Position numbers and translations under genes: made by a program. A DNA stretch of 30,227 nt from a virus. The notes under the pieces are model-generated. The model made no database searches. It was not told where the DNA came from and worked only from the letters and a program-made list of their open reading frames with translations. The DNA is taken from positions 1 through 30,227 of IMG/VR virus record IMGVR_UViG_3300033551_000028; one strand, written 5' to 3'. Shown in pieces: positions 13,154-21,100 of the stretch. How positions within the stretch are numbered: position 1 is the first letter of the stretch; each line of letters starts with the position of its first letter.

Positions 13154-14344
13154 CTATCTCGGCGTCACGGTGAGGCCCGTCGGGGGCGCTGGGGCCGCCC
13201 CGGCGGCCGGCGTGTTGGCCCAGGTCGCGCTGAAGGTGCTGTTGAGCACGCCCTGCGCTGTGCTCACGGCCCGAACCGCACACGTGACGATGGGCAATGG
13301 CGCGGTGACATAGGAGGCCGTCGTAACGTTGGCGGCCACGGTCGTTACCAGCACCCCGTTTCCGGGCGTGCACCCGCTCCCCTCGCAACACCAGAGCTCG
13401 GTGCCTTGCTCGGCCGGCGAGACGTTCGTGTCGGTCCACGCGAGGTTCGCGTTCTGCGTGCCCAGCGTCGTTGCGGACGCCTCGTTGCTGTAGCCGCTCT
13501 GGGCCACGCCGTTGGTGCTCTGCACGCGAAAGAACCGAGTGGTGGAGGCCGAGAAGCCGGAGACCGTGAAGGACGTCCCGGAGGCCGAGCCGATGCTGCT
13601 GAACCCGGTGCCACCACCCGAAGACGACTGCTCGATCAGATACGCCGTCGCCCTCGCCCCAGCAGTCCATGCCAACTGAATCTGCGACGTGCTGAGGGCG
13701 CTCGCCGTCAGACCAGTCGGCGGGTCCGGCGGAGTCAGGTCGACATCCCCGCCCTCCCACGAGGCGAAGGACATCGTGTCCCGGAACATCACCATCCCGG
13801 GCGCCCCGCTCGTCCATGGCGACGAGGCGTCCGTCAAGGAGCCTGACGTGACGGTCCCCGCCACCCCGTTCCGGGTCACCGAGAGCACGGTGGTCGAGGT
13901 GCCGACGGCGCTGAGTTCATACACGGCGCCGGTCGCAGGCACGCCCGGGAATGTACCGCTGGCGATGTAGGCGCCGCCCGAGGCCCCGTTCCCCTTCACG
14001 AGATCCCAGTTGTTCGCGGCGCTATACACCTTGAGGTTGTAGCCGCTGCGCACCGACGCCGAGCCACGCACCATCGGTCCCGCATCCGCGTCACCGGGGT
14101 TGCCCATGGTGACGCGCGAGAACTGTGCCGCCCCGAACGACGACGCGGTATAGACGGCGATGTGATCCAGACTGGACGACGTCCCGACTGCGTCCGTGCC
14201 ATTGGCTCGGAACGGCGCGTAGAGCGCATGATTCGTCCACCCCGACGCCAGTGGATTCTCGGTGCGCGCGAACGTGTCCTGCACCGTGAGCGCCCAAGCC
14301 GGCGATGCCATGAGGAGGATGGCGAGGATTAGCCAACCAGCCAT
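13154..14344 (-). CDS. Sec-exported LamG-like / FN3 protein
   Basis: The product is a 396-residue exported protein with signal peptide MAGWLILAILLMASPAWA. Residues about 20-205 look like a concanavalin/LamG-type beta sandwich (DTFARTENPLASGWTNH, DADAGPMVRGSASV, YNLKVYS, GAVYELSAVG, GAPGMVMFRD). A fibronectin-III domain follows (PPDPPTGLTASALSTSQIQL, about 207-295), then a second FN3-like region with a Cys pair. The end has another PPTGLTVTP start of an FN3 unit cut short by the stop. The start at 14344 is preferred because GAGAGGG sits 7 bases upstream; 14350 is also possible. It overlaps the preceding gene by 16 bases. Carbohydrate binding is plausible for such folds but unproven here. Confidence 0.72.
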   Translation of the reverse strand: MAGWLILAILLMASPAWALTVQDTFARTENPLASGWTNHALYAPFRANGTDAVGTSSSLDHIAVYTASSFGAAQFSRVTMGNPGDADAGPMVRGSASVRSGYNLKVYSAANNWDLVKGNGASGGAYIASGTFPGVPATGAVYELSAVGTSTTVLSVTRNGVAGTVTSGSLTDASSPWTSGAPGMVMFRDTMSFASWEGGDVDLTPPDPPTGLTASALSTSQIQLAWTAGARATAYLIEQSSSGGGTGFSSIGSASGTSFTVSGFSASTTRFFRVQSTNGVAQSGYSNEASATTLGTQNANLAWTDTNVSPAEQGTELWCCEGSGCTPGNGVLVTTVAANVTTASYVTAPLPIVTCAVRAVSTAQGVLNSTFSATWANTPAAGAAPAPPTGLTVTPR

Positions 14345-15336
14345 TGCCATACCCTCTCGACGTAAGCCCACGTCGGCAGTCGGAGACTCGCCGGTGTGCA
14401 GCCCACGCCACGACATCCGCGCAGATTCGTCGGCGCGTTCAGTGGAACGGCGGGGGTGCCGCCCTCAAACTCGGTGGCGATCGGAATACGCTCGCTCGAG
14501 CCGAGATTGTGACCAAAGAGCAGGTGCGAGAGTCGGATGGTGCACGTCCCGGTCACGGGTGTCCCATCAGGCCACGTGCGGGGGTCGCGGTACTCATGGT
14601 GCACATCATGTTCGCCACTGAAGGGAGTGCCATCGCCATTCAGGGGTGGGCCGTTCGGCCAGAGCCAGGTGTTGGCCGTGGAGCTGTACGACACCCCCGT
14701 CGAGAGGCGCGTGAGGATGATCGTGGCCGAGCTGACGCCAGTCCAGTACGCCCCGTTGTAGTACACCTCCCAGCGCCACCACTCGTTCTCAAACATCCTG
14801 AGCGTCATCCCTTGCACCCCGAAGAGATTGCCGCCCCACGTCACCGTCGAGGCATCGGGGAATCCGCCGCTGGAACTCCAGTAGATCTTGAGCTGCACCC
14901 ACTTGTGCTGGGCGCACCGGTCATTCGCCGAGTTCCACCGGTAGAAGCGCCACCCGAACCGACCATTCAGCAGGGGGCTGGCTTGAGTGCCGATCATTGG
15001 ACGGAAGCTGACGGTCATTGCCATATTCTCGGTCGCGGGAAGCTGCATCACGGGCAGCCCGTTCGGACCCGTCGCTACAACCGGAGGGCCGGCGTTGGTA
15101 TACACAAGCTTGAACCCACCAGATGATTCTCCGCAGAGCAACGTGTCGCTTGGGTCCTGGTCCGTCTCTCGATAGAGCTGTGAAGAGATCGTCGTCCAGC
15201 CGGTGGCCCGCCACGTGCGATGACAGAACAACTTGCCCTGGGATGCGAGCGTATTCGCCGCCGCCTCACGCGGGGGCGCCGCCTCAGCAAGAGCCGGAAC
15301 GAGACACAGCAGGATAGATCCAATGAGACGCCTCAT
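14329..15336 (-). CDS. Sec-exported Trp-rich protein, possible glycan-binding fold
   Basis: The product is a 335-residue protein with signal peptide MRRLIGSILLCLVPALAEA. The mature part is rich in Trp and Tyr (WRFYRWNSANDRCAQHKWVQLKIYW, FENEWWRWEVYYNGAYW), a pattern of beta-sandwich carbohydrate-active or carbohydrate-binding proteins such as alginate-lyase/LamG-like folds, but no catalytic signature is certain. Cys residues (LFCHRTW, LLCGES, GCRGVGC) suggest disulfides. The ATG at 15336 forms an ATGA overlap with the upstream stop, which fixes the start. It lies in a run of three exported genes between tail modules B and A. Confidence 0.7.
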   Translation of the reverse strand: MRRLIGSILLCLVPALAEAAPPREAAANTLASQGKLFCHRTWRATGWTTISSQLYRETDQDPSDTLLCGESSGGFKLVYTNAGPPVVATGPNGLPVMQLPATENMAMTVSFRPMIGTQASPLLNGRFGWRFYRWNSANDRCAQHKWVQLKIYWSSSGGFPDASTVTWGGNLFGVQGMTLRMFENEWWRWEVYYNGAYWTGVSSATIILTRLSTGVSYSSTANTWLWPNGPPLNGDGTPFSGEHDVHHEYRDPRTWPDGTPVTGTCTIRLSHLLFGHNLGSSERIPIATEFEGGTPAVPLNAPTNLRGCRGVGCTPASLRLPTWAYVERVWQWLVG

Positions 15337-15974
15337 GGCCAGCACCCCGTGTCAGTCGTGTATGTGCTATCGGGCGACCCCGTAGCCTGCGCCTTGGCGC
15401 GGTAGCACGAGGGCCCAGGGTTGACGTCCAAGAAGCTGATCAGCGTCCCGGTCCCCGTCACCCCCGGGATCGAAGTCAGCAGCGCGAAGTTGGAGCAGGA
15501 CGACGCCGGGGCGATGATCGAGCAGCGCTCGATGATGAAGTTCGTCTCGGCGGTCCCGCCCGACGTAGGGGAGGCATCGGTGAATTGGATCTCAAGGTTC
15601 GGGCCGGTGAAGGTCGCCGTGACCGCGTGCGTCTGACTCATCGTGACGACGCAGGTCCCGATGCCACCGCATCCGGCGCTGCCACTCCAGCCGGTGAAGG
15701 TCGAAGGCGCTGTCGGGGTCGCCGTGAGCGTGACCGGCAGTCCTCGATTGTAGGAGTGCGAGCAATCGCCGCCGCAGTCGATCCCGACTCCGCTCACGGT
15801 GCCGAAGCCGGTGCCCACCTTCTGGACCGTCAACGGCATCAGGAGCACCGGGGGCGTGAACGGGTCAGGGAACGGCTCCGGCTGCGCCAGCACCGGCGCA
15901 GTCCAGAGCGTCGCCATGGCCAGCACGGCCAGACTAACCCGGGTCCACACCGATGACAGGCTCGGCGGCCGCAT
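15333..15974 (-). CDS. Sec-exported InlB-type B-repeat protein
   Basis: The product is a protein of about 213 residues with an N-terminal export signal (hydrophobic VSLAVLAMATLWTAPVLA, then Gln). One bacterial surface repeat of the InlB B-repeat type follows (about residues 52-125), with VGTGFGTVSG, CGGDCSHSYNRGLPVTLTATP, FTGWSG and VTATF. A final FN3-like segment has Cys pairs (IERCS, SSCS, SCYR, GCWP). The start is uncertain: ATG 15974, ATG 16013 and a GTG near 15945 all allow the signal, and 15974 overlaps the upstream gene by 41 bases. B-repeats are known from bacterial surface proteins and are unusual in phage late operons. Confidence 0.7.
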   Translation of the reverse strand: MRPPSLSSVWTRVSLAVLAMATLWTAPVLAQPEPFPDPFTPPVLLMPLTVQKVGTGFGTVSGVGIDCGGDCSHSYNRGLPVTLTATPTAPSTFTGWSGSAGCGGIGTCVVTMSQTHAVTATFTGPNLEIQFTDASPTSGGTAETNFIIERCSIIAPASSCSNFALLTSIPGVTGTGTLISFLDVNPGPSCYRAKAQATGSPDSTYTTDTGCWP

Positions 15975-16515
15975 TCGTTGTGATCGTCCCCGTCCAGGCT
16001 TCAGTGAAGTCATCTTCCTTCTTAACGCTCAGTGTGGTCGCGGTGAGCGCCCAGCGGTTGCGCAAGAACCGCAGCGCGTTGAGCATCGAGCGTGCCGGGA
16101 CGCTGGCGGTGATCGCCGTCCAGTCCCGGAGCAGCGTCTGATCAGCCCACCACCCGGCCGTGAGCAGTCGATAGCCGACATCGAAGGGCAACGCGCCCGT
16201 GACACGGATCTGCAGCCCGACCCAGTCCGCGCCGGCCGCGAACATGGCGTCGGGGACATCGAAGCGGTAGCGCCCCTGATAGTTCGTTGAGGAGATCTGA
16301 AACCAACCACCCAAAGCCCAGGCGCTATTGCCCGAGCCCAGGGCGAGCGTGCTGATCTGCACCGGGCTGGCCGCACCCTGGCGGTAGTAATAGGCCGTCA
16401 CGCTGCCGAAGGCGACGCCGGTGACCGGGCTATTGTCCACCGCGCTGCGCAGCAATACCTCGATGCTCAGCTCCGTCGCGCCCGTGACGACATCGCCGTA
16501 GAACTTGTCAGCCAT
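15934..16515 (-). CDS. Phage tail accessory protein (module B)
   Basis: The product is a 193-residue protein. It begins MADKFYGDVVTGATELSIEV, then VTAYYYRQGAASPVQIS and GRYRFDVPDAMFAAGADWVGLQIRV, a beta domain seen in many phage virion proteins near fibre genes. It ends with a helix and a beta pair (MLNALRFLRNRWALTATTLSVKKEDDFTEAWTGTI), a common C-terminal motif of the same group. It is the third gene of tail module B, after the domain protein at 16954 and the LHTADP protein at 16529. The exact structural position is unknown; a distal tail or fibre-attachment role is inferred from neighbours. Confidence 0.7.
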   Translation of the reverse strand: MADKFYGDVVTGATELSIEVLLRSAVDNSPVTGVAFGSVTAYYYRQGAASPVQISTLALGSGNSAWALGGWFQISSTNYQGRYRFDVPDAMFAAGADWVGLQIRVTGALPFDVGYRLLTAGWWADQTLLRDWTAITASVPARSMLNALRFLRNRWALTATTLSVKKEDDFTEAWTGTITTNAAAEPVIGVDPG

Positions 16516-16528
16516 CGTCGTTACCCAA

Positions 16529-16939
16529 CTAGGCCCAGGTCACAGATATGGCTCCGATAGCAAAACTGGGAGCCGGGTCGAGGTTGTTGATCGTCTTCGG
16601 CGTGGCCAGCGCGCCGTGGCAGATGAGGTTGCCGGCCGTGGCGGCATCCCAGATGCCGAAGTGCGTGACGACGCCCCAGTTGGCCGTGGGCGCCGGGAAG
16701 GTCACGGCCGCGGCATTGGTGGTCACGCCGTCCGTGGCACTCGCCGCCGTCCAGTTCGCATCGAGCGGCGCCCGGGCGACACGGGCATAGCTGCCGCCCG
16801 TGACCTCGGTGCCGGTGCCGGCATCCGTGGGATCCGCCGTGTGCAGGGAGATCCACAGGCCCGTTGGCTTCGTGAAGCTGGCGGTGCGAAACACGTGCGC
16901 GCGGAGCTGCACTTCCAGGTAATCGCTCATGTTGGCCAT
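16529..16939 (-). CDS. 'LHTADP' phage tail accessory protein, module B copy
   Basis: The product is a 136-residue protein of the same family as that encoded at 9132-9560, with LWISLHTADPTDAGTGTEVTGGSYARVARAPL followed by VVTHFGIWDAATAGNLICHGALATPKTIN; this copy is closer to the family consensus. The start ATG at 16939 has GAGGAGGGG 7 bases upstream. It lies between the module B domain protein and the 15934-16515 gene, matching the order found in module A. A virion role is supported by the family and position; the exact function is not known. Confidence 0.78.
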   Translation of the reverse strand: MANMSDYLEVQLRAHVFRTASFTKPTGLWISLHTADPTDAGTGTEVTGGSYARVARAPLDANWTAASATDGVTTNAAAVTFPAPTANWGVVTHFGIWDAATAGNLICHGALATPKTINNLDPAPSFAIGAISVTWA

Positions 16940-16953
16940 GATCTAGCCCCTCC

Positions 16954-17535
16954 TCATGCGGCTAAGACAGCCCAGGTCACGGCCGCCCCCGCGGGCGCCG
17001 CCGTGCCAAAGTCCAGGACGAACTGCGTGGTGGTCTTGCTCGTATCCGCCCGGACACATACCGTCGTCAGCCAGCTCGGCGTAGCCAGCACGCCGTAGGG
17101 CGGGGTGGGAAAGGTGCCGTTGACCGTGTGCGAGGTCGCCGAGGTCGTCACCGATGCCAGGCCGGATGAGAGGATGGCTCGCAGCAGCGTGGTGTCGATG
17201 ATCCGCATCGCGTGGGTGTAGATGTCCCGGATGTCCGCATCGCCCGGGGAGAGCTCCGGCAGGCCGTGCAGCGGCGTGAAGTCCCGCGCGATGATGTAGC
17301 CCGAGAGCACCCCCGCCTCGATGCTCCCGGAGTAGTCGTCGGTCAGATCGACTACCACCGTAGGAGTAACCGAGACCACAGAGGCGATCGTGAAGAGGCC
17401 CGTGGTCGTCTCCCCGGCGAACTTGAAGAGCTGGCCTGCCGCCACGAGGGCCGCGTCGCTGGGCGCCATCCCGCTGAACGTGATGCGGTTGGGCGCGCCC
17501 GCCGTGACCATCGCCTGTCCCGATCGAATCTGCAT
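16954..17535 (-). CDS. Stand-alone tail-module domain protein (module B)
   Basis: The product is a 193-residue protein homologous along nearly its whole length to the C-terminal 190 residues of the fibre at 9574-11811. Shared landmarks are IRSGQAMV near the start, AGQLFKFAGE, PELSPGDADIRDIYTHAMRI, ATPSWLTT, TTQFVLDFGTAAPAGAAVTWAVLA at the end. The start ATG at 17535 directly follows the preceding stop (TGAATG) with GAGGG 5 bases upstream. Here the domain carries no repeats or aromatic ladder, so it may be the ancestral form. It is likely a tail-tip or fibre-base component. Confidence 0.75.
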   Translation of the reverse strand: MQIRSGQAMVTAGAPNRITFSGMAPSDAALVAAGQLFKFAGETTTGLFTIASVVSVTPTVVVDLTDDYSGSIEAGVLSGYIIARDFTPLHGLPELSPGDADIRDIYTHAMRIIDTTLLRAILSSGLASVTTSATSHTVNGTFPTPPYGVLATPSWLTTVCVRADTSKTTTQFVLDFGTAAPAGAAVTWAVLAA

Positions 17536-17769
17536 TCATGCCCTCGCCCGATGTACCATGTCGCACCACTCGCGATTGCCGTCGCCACCCGCTTCGGTGG
17601 ACCCGCTCAGGTAGCAATGGGGCCGGACCAGCGCGTCGTCCGCGCCCTCCATCCCAGGCTGATGCGACGCGCACGGCTGCGGAACGTAGGTCCCCCACTC
17701 GCGACCCGCCCAGCAGTCCGGGCAGAGCGACGGCAGCACGACCTCTGTATCCTCGAGATGGTCTGTCAT
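17536..17769 (-). CDS. Small Cys/His-rich protein, unknown
   Basis: The product is a 77-residue protein with Cys-Pro-Asp-Cys near residue 16 and later Cys/His residues (QPCASHQPG, VRPHCYLSG, EWCDMVH), suggesting a zinc-binding fold. The ATG at 17769 overlaps the preceding stop as ATGA, and the stop abuts the next start, so its place in the operon is well supported. No family is recognised. A longer frame in phase reaches back to 18105, but that part competes with the better supported gene at 17766-18137. Confidence 0.65.
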   Translation of the reverse strand: MTDHLEDTEVVLPSLCPDCWAGREWGTYVPQPCASHQPGMEGADDALVRPHCYLSGSTEAGGDGNREWCDMVHRARA

Positions 17770-18137
17770 GGTCGCCTCAGCCGGTCGCGGACGGCGGCCG
17801 GCGCTGCGGGCAACAGGGCCTGCGCTCGTGTCCTCAACGCCTGCCGCTCCTTGAGGGGCACGTCGGGGAGTTGCCCCAGCGGCCGGGCCATCGCCCGCTC
17901 CATGGCTGACTCCGCGCTGTAGCCCATCTCCCGATAGCGAAGCCACGCCGCGTCGTCGTCGTGGGGCGTGGTCAGGTGGCCGTCCGCCGTGAGGAAGAGG
18001 AGCGGCAGCTCGATCTCCGGCCGCGCGGCGATCACCGCACCGTAGGGCTCGGCGGGCGGCTGCCAGCCCTTGGGCGCGTCCTGCTCGATGAGGGTATGCA
18101 CCCACCCGTCGGGCCCGGCGATCACGCGCATGAGCAT
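17766..18137 (-). CDS. Conserved-looking phage protein, unknown
   Basis: The product is a 123-residue protein: a beta-like N-terminal half (VIAGPDGWVHTLIEQDAPKG, PEIELPLLFLTADGHLTTP) and a helical Arg/Ala-rich C-terminal half (WLRYREMGYSAESAMERAM, KERQALRTRAQALL). The start ATG at 18137 overlaps the stop of the large fibre gene by one base (TGATG), and its stop overlaps the next start as ATGA. No family is recognised. Its place directly after a fibre gene would suit a fibre chaperone or assembly factor, but nothing in the sequence proves this. Confidence 0.6.
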   Translation of the reverse strand: MLMRVIAGPDGWVHTLIEQDAPKGWQPPAEPYGAVIAARPEIELPLLFLTADGHLTTPHDDDAAWLRYREMGYSAESAMERAMARPLGQLPDVPLKERQALRTRAQALLPAAPAAVRDRLRRP

Positions 18138-21100
18138 CAGGCGCTCCTCGAGAGCAGCATCAGCCGCGAGTTGACGACGGTGAGCCGCATCGTGTAGCCG
18201 GAGGCCCCGCCGATGAGTCCGGTCAGGCAGAAGTGGTGCGTGCGCGCGGCCCCGGGGGCGAGGTTGAAGAAGAAGATGTCGGTATCGCCCTCGGCCGGGT
18301 CGAGCGCTGGGAGTACCACGCTGAACTGCTGCAGGATCGGACTCGTCACCAGCGTGCCGTAGCGGAACCGCACCGTCGCCGTGTGCTCATTGATGTTGCT
18401 GCCGCCCGTACACTCCGCGCGGAGAAAGATCTTCCACCACAGGCCGATGGTGTCGGTGTTGCGCAGCGTGGTCACGGCTGACGCGTACGTGGCCAGCACC
18501 ACCTCGGCCGGGGCCGTGTTATCTGGATTCGTCCGCTGGAGGTTCAGGGACGTGAACGACACCATGCGAATGATGTTCAGGTCCTGGATGTGATCGGCCA
18601 CGAGCTGCTGCACGTCGCCGCTGCTCGAGACCTCGAGGGGTGGCACGGAGCCGCCTTGGCGGCCGATGCGGACGAAGGGCGCCCCGGCCTGCGCGCGGAA
18701 CACGGACTGCCCAGCCCCGTCGAAGACGTCCAGGGCGTCCTGCCGGAGCTCGACACGCGCCCCGGTGTCGGCCGTGGCGATCTTCCCGGTGCCGACGAGG
18801 ATCTGGGCGGCGAGGCTCCCGGCCGTCATCTTGCTGACCGACAGGTCGGTGATGTGGGCGTTGCCCACGACCGCGTTGGCGATCTGGGCGGCCCCCGTGA
18901 TCACGGCTTGGTCGGCGATGAGTTGGGACGCCCCGATGGTGCCGGCCAGGATGTCCGAGCCATGCGTCAGGGCCTTGCCCCAGTTGACGATGAGGCCGGT
19001 GCCCCCGACGTAGACCGCCATCACCGCCCTGTCGCTGCCGAGGGCCTCCGCGATGTCGGTGGTCGATCGGAACTGCGTCTCGCCCAGCACGTAGTAGATG
19101 AACACCACGCCGCCGCCGACCGGGAACGGGGCGGCGAGCGTCTGCATCGTGATCTCGCCGGAGTTCATGAAGCCGGATGGCGTGGTCGCGACGAGCCGGT
19201 AGAAGTATTGCGTCTCCGGCTCGAGGCCCGTGTCGACGTAGGTCGCCGGCACGGTGGCGCCGAACGAGGCCACGAGGAGGCCCGCACCGCCGGTGGCGAG
19301 TGACACTTCCCCCGACGCCGTGGTGCCGGCCGCGTTGGTGGCGACAAGGCGGTAGTAGTAGGTCGTGCTGGGCAGCAGGCCGGTGTCGATGTAGAGGGTC
19401 GGGACGGTCGGCCCGTAGGCGGCGATCTCCGTCAGGGCGCTGATCGGGAAGTTCGGCGTGGTCCCGCGGTAGAGCGCATGGGAGGTCGCGCCACTCCCGG
19501 CCGTCATGCCGATCGTCACGGAGCTCGCCGAGTTGACGCTGACGGCCGTGATCACTGGCGCGGTCGGCGGCGTGGGGGTACCACCCAGGTACAGGCGATA
19601 GATATGCCCCTGGTTGGAGGCGCCCTGCCGGAGCGAGGAGGCCCCGCCGAAGGTGTCCATCCAGGTGGCGCCGTCGGTGACCGTGATGTCTCGACTCTCG
19701 CCGACGACCTCCACCCGGGTCAGGCTCGCGTGCCAGGTGAAGGTCACGTTCGCCCGCTCGTTCGGGTGCAGGTTGTAGGCGAAGACATAGCCGAGGCCGC
19801 CGTACTCCCAGCAGCGCGTGCGCACGTCGCTGGACTGGTCGAGGATGTGCAGCGACTCGGCTGTATTCGCTGGCACCTCATTCAGCGCCGCCAGCTCGGT
19901 GACGAACGTCGACCGCACGCCCTCAAACCACGTCGGGCCGCCGGAGACCGTCAGGAGGGCCAGGAGGTCCTTCCGCCACTGGATCGCGTTCCCGGTGACC
20001 GTGCTGTTCGCCGTCAGGAGCGAGGGATTGGACGGGTTGAGCAGCACCGGCTCGAGCGTGGCCAGCAGGCCCGACATGGTTTCGATCTGGGCCAGCACGC
20101 GCTCCCGCTCGCTGGTCGTCCAGGCGCTCGTGTGCAGGGCGCCCTGCTGCACGCCCAGAGCCCACCACCAGACGCCGACGCAGCCCTCGGCGACGGCGGC
20201 CACCATGTGCGACCACAGCTCGGCGTTCGTGATGAACCGGGAGTTCGTGCCGAACTTGAACGCCTGCAGGACCATCATCGGGCACTTGTCATTCGCCAGC
20301 GCGTGGTAGCGCACGGCCGCGGCGGTGTGCCCGACGTCGTAGTTGGAGTAGCCGTAGGTGTTGGTGGTGCCGCCCGGCGCGGTCTCGACAGCCGCCCCGA
20401 TCGTGTACGGGTCGGCCCCGAGCCAGGTGCCCACCGTGGACTCGGCGTAGGCAATGATCGGGTCGATGAACGTGTGCCAGGACACGCCGAAGGTGGCGAG
20501 GTTCGGCATGGCCGTCGTGTACGTGGTCTGCCACGTGGCCAGGTCGGTGAGCGCGTCCTCGCGCGTCTCGTCGAAGAGGTAGACGGCGGCGGCCCGAGCC
20601 TTGCCGGCGAAGTTGAACCGGAAGTTATTGGAGTTGTCGACGACGTCGAACGGGCCGTTCGCGTCCGAGTTCGCCTGGACCGTGCCCGAGGCGCCAGCCG
20701 TCCAGTCATAGGAGGCGTTCCCAATGGCCAGCGTGTACATGTGCAGCGGGTCCAGGGCGTCGGCCAGCCGCAGCCCGTTGTCGAACGTGCCGGTGTAGAG
20801 GTTGATATAGAAGTTCAGCTTGTCCGTGAAGCGCGCGAGGTTGCGCACCACCACGTGCCCGGCCATGTCTTGACTGCCGCCAGCGCCCTCGAGGCCGCTG
20901 TCATAGATGCCGCGCACGAAGATCGGGCTGCCGTCGATGGTGACGAAGCCGGCGGCGTTGCGGCTGACCGTGACGCCCGGCGTGGGCACCGTCGGCGCCG
21001 CGGCCGGGATGATCGCCAGTTGCTTGTAGGCCACGGCGAAGGAGGCATGGGTAACGGCGGTGGTGCCCGTCGACCCCGCCGCGGCCTTGCCGCCCTTGGC

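Noticed and set aside
7136-17535. A diversity-generating retroelement as the source of fibre variation
   Set aside because: No reverse transcriptase, template repeat or Asn-codon-biased variable C-terminus is visible in the window; the repeats are better explained by tandem duplication.
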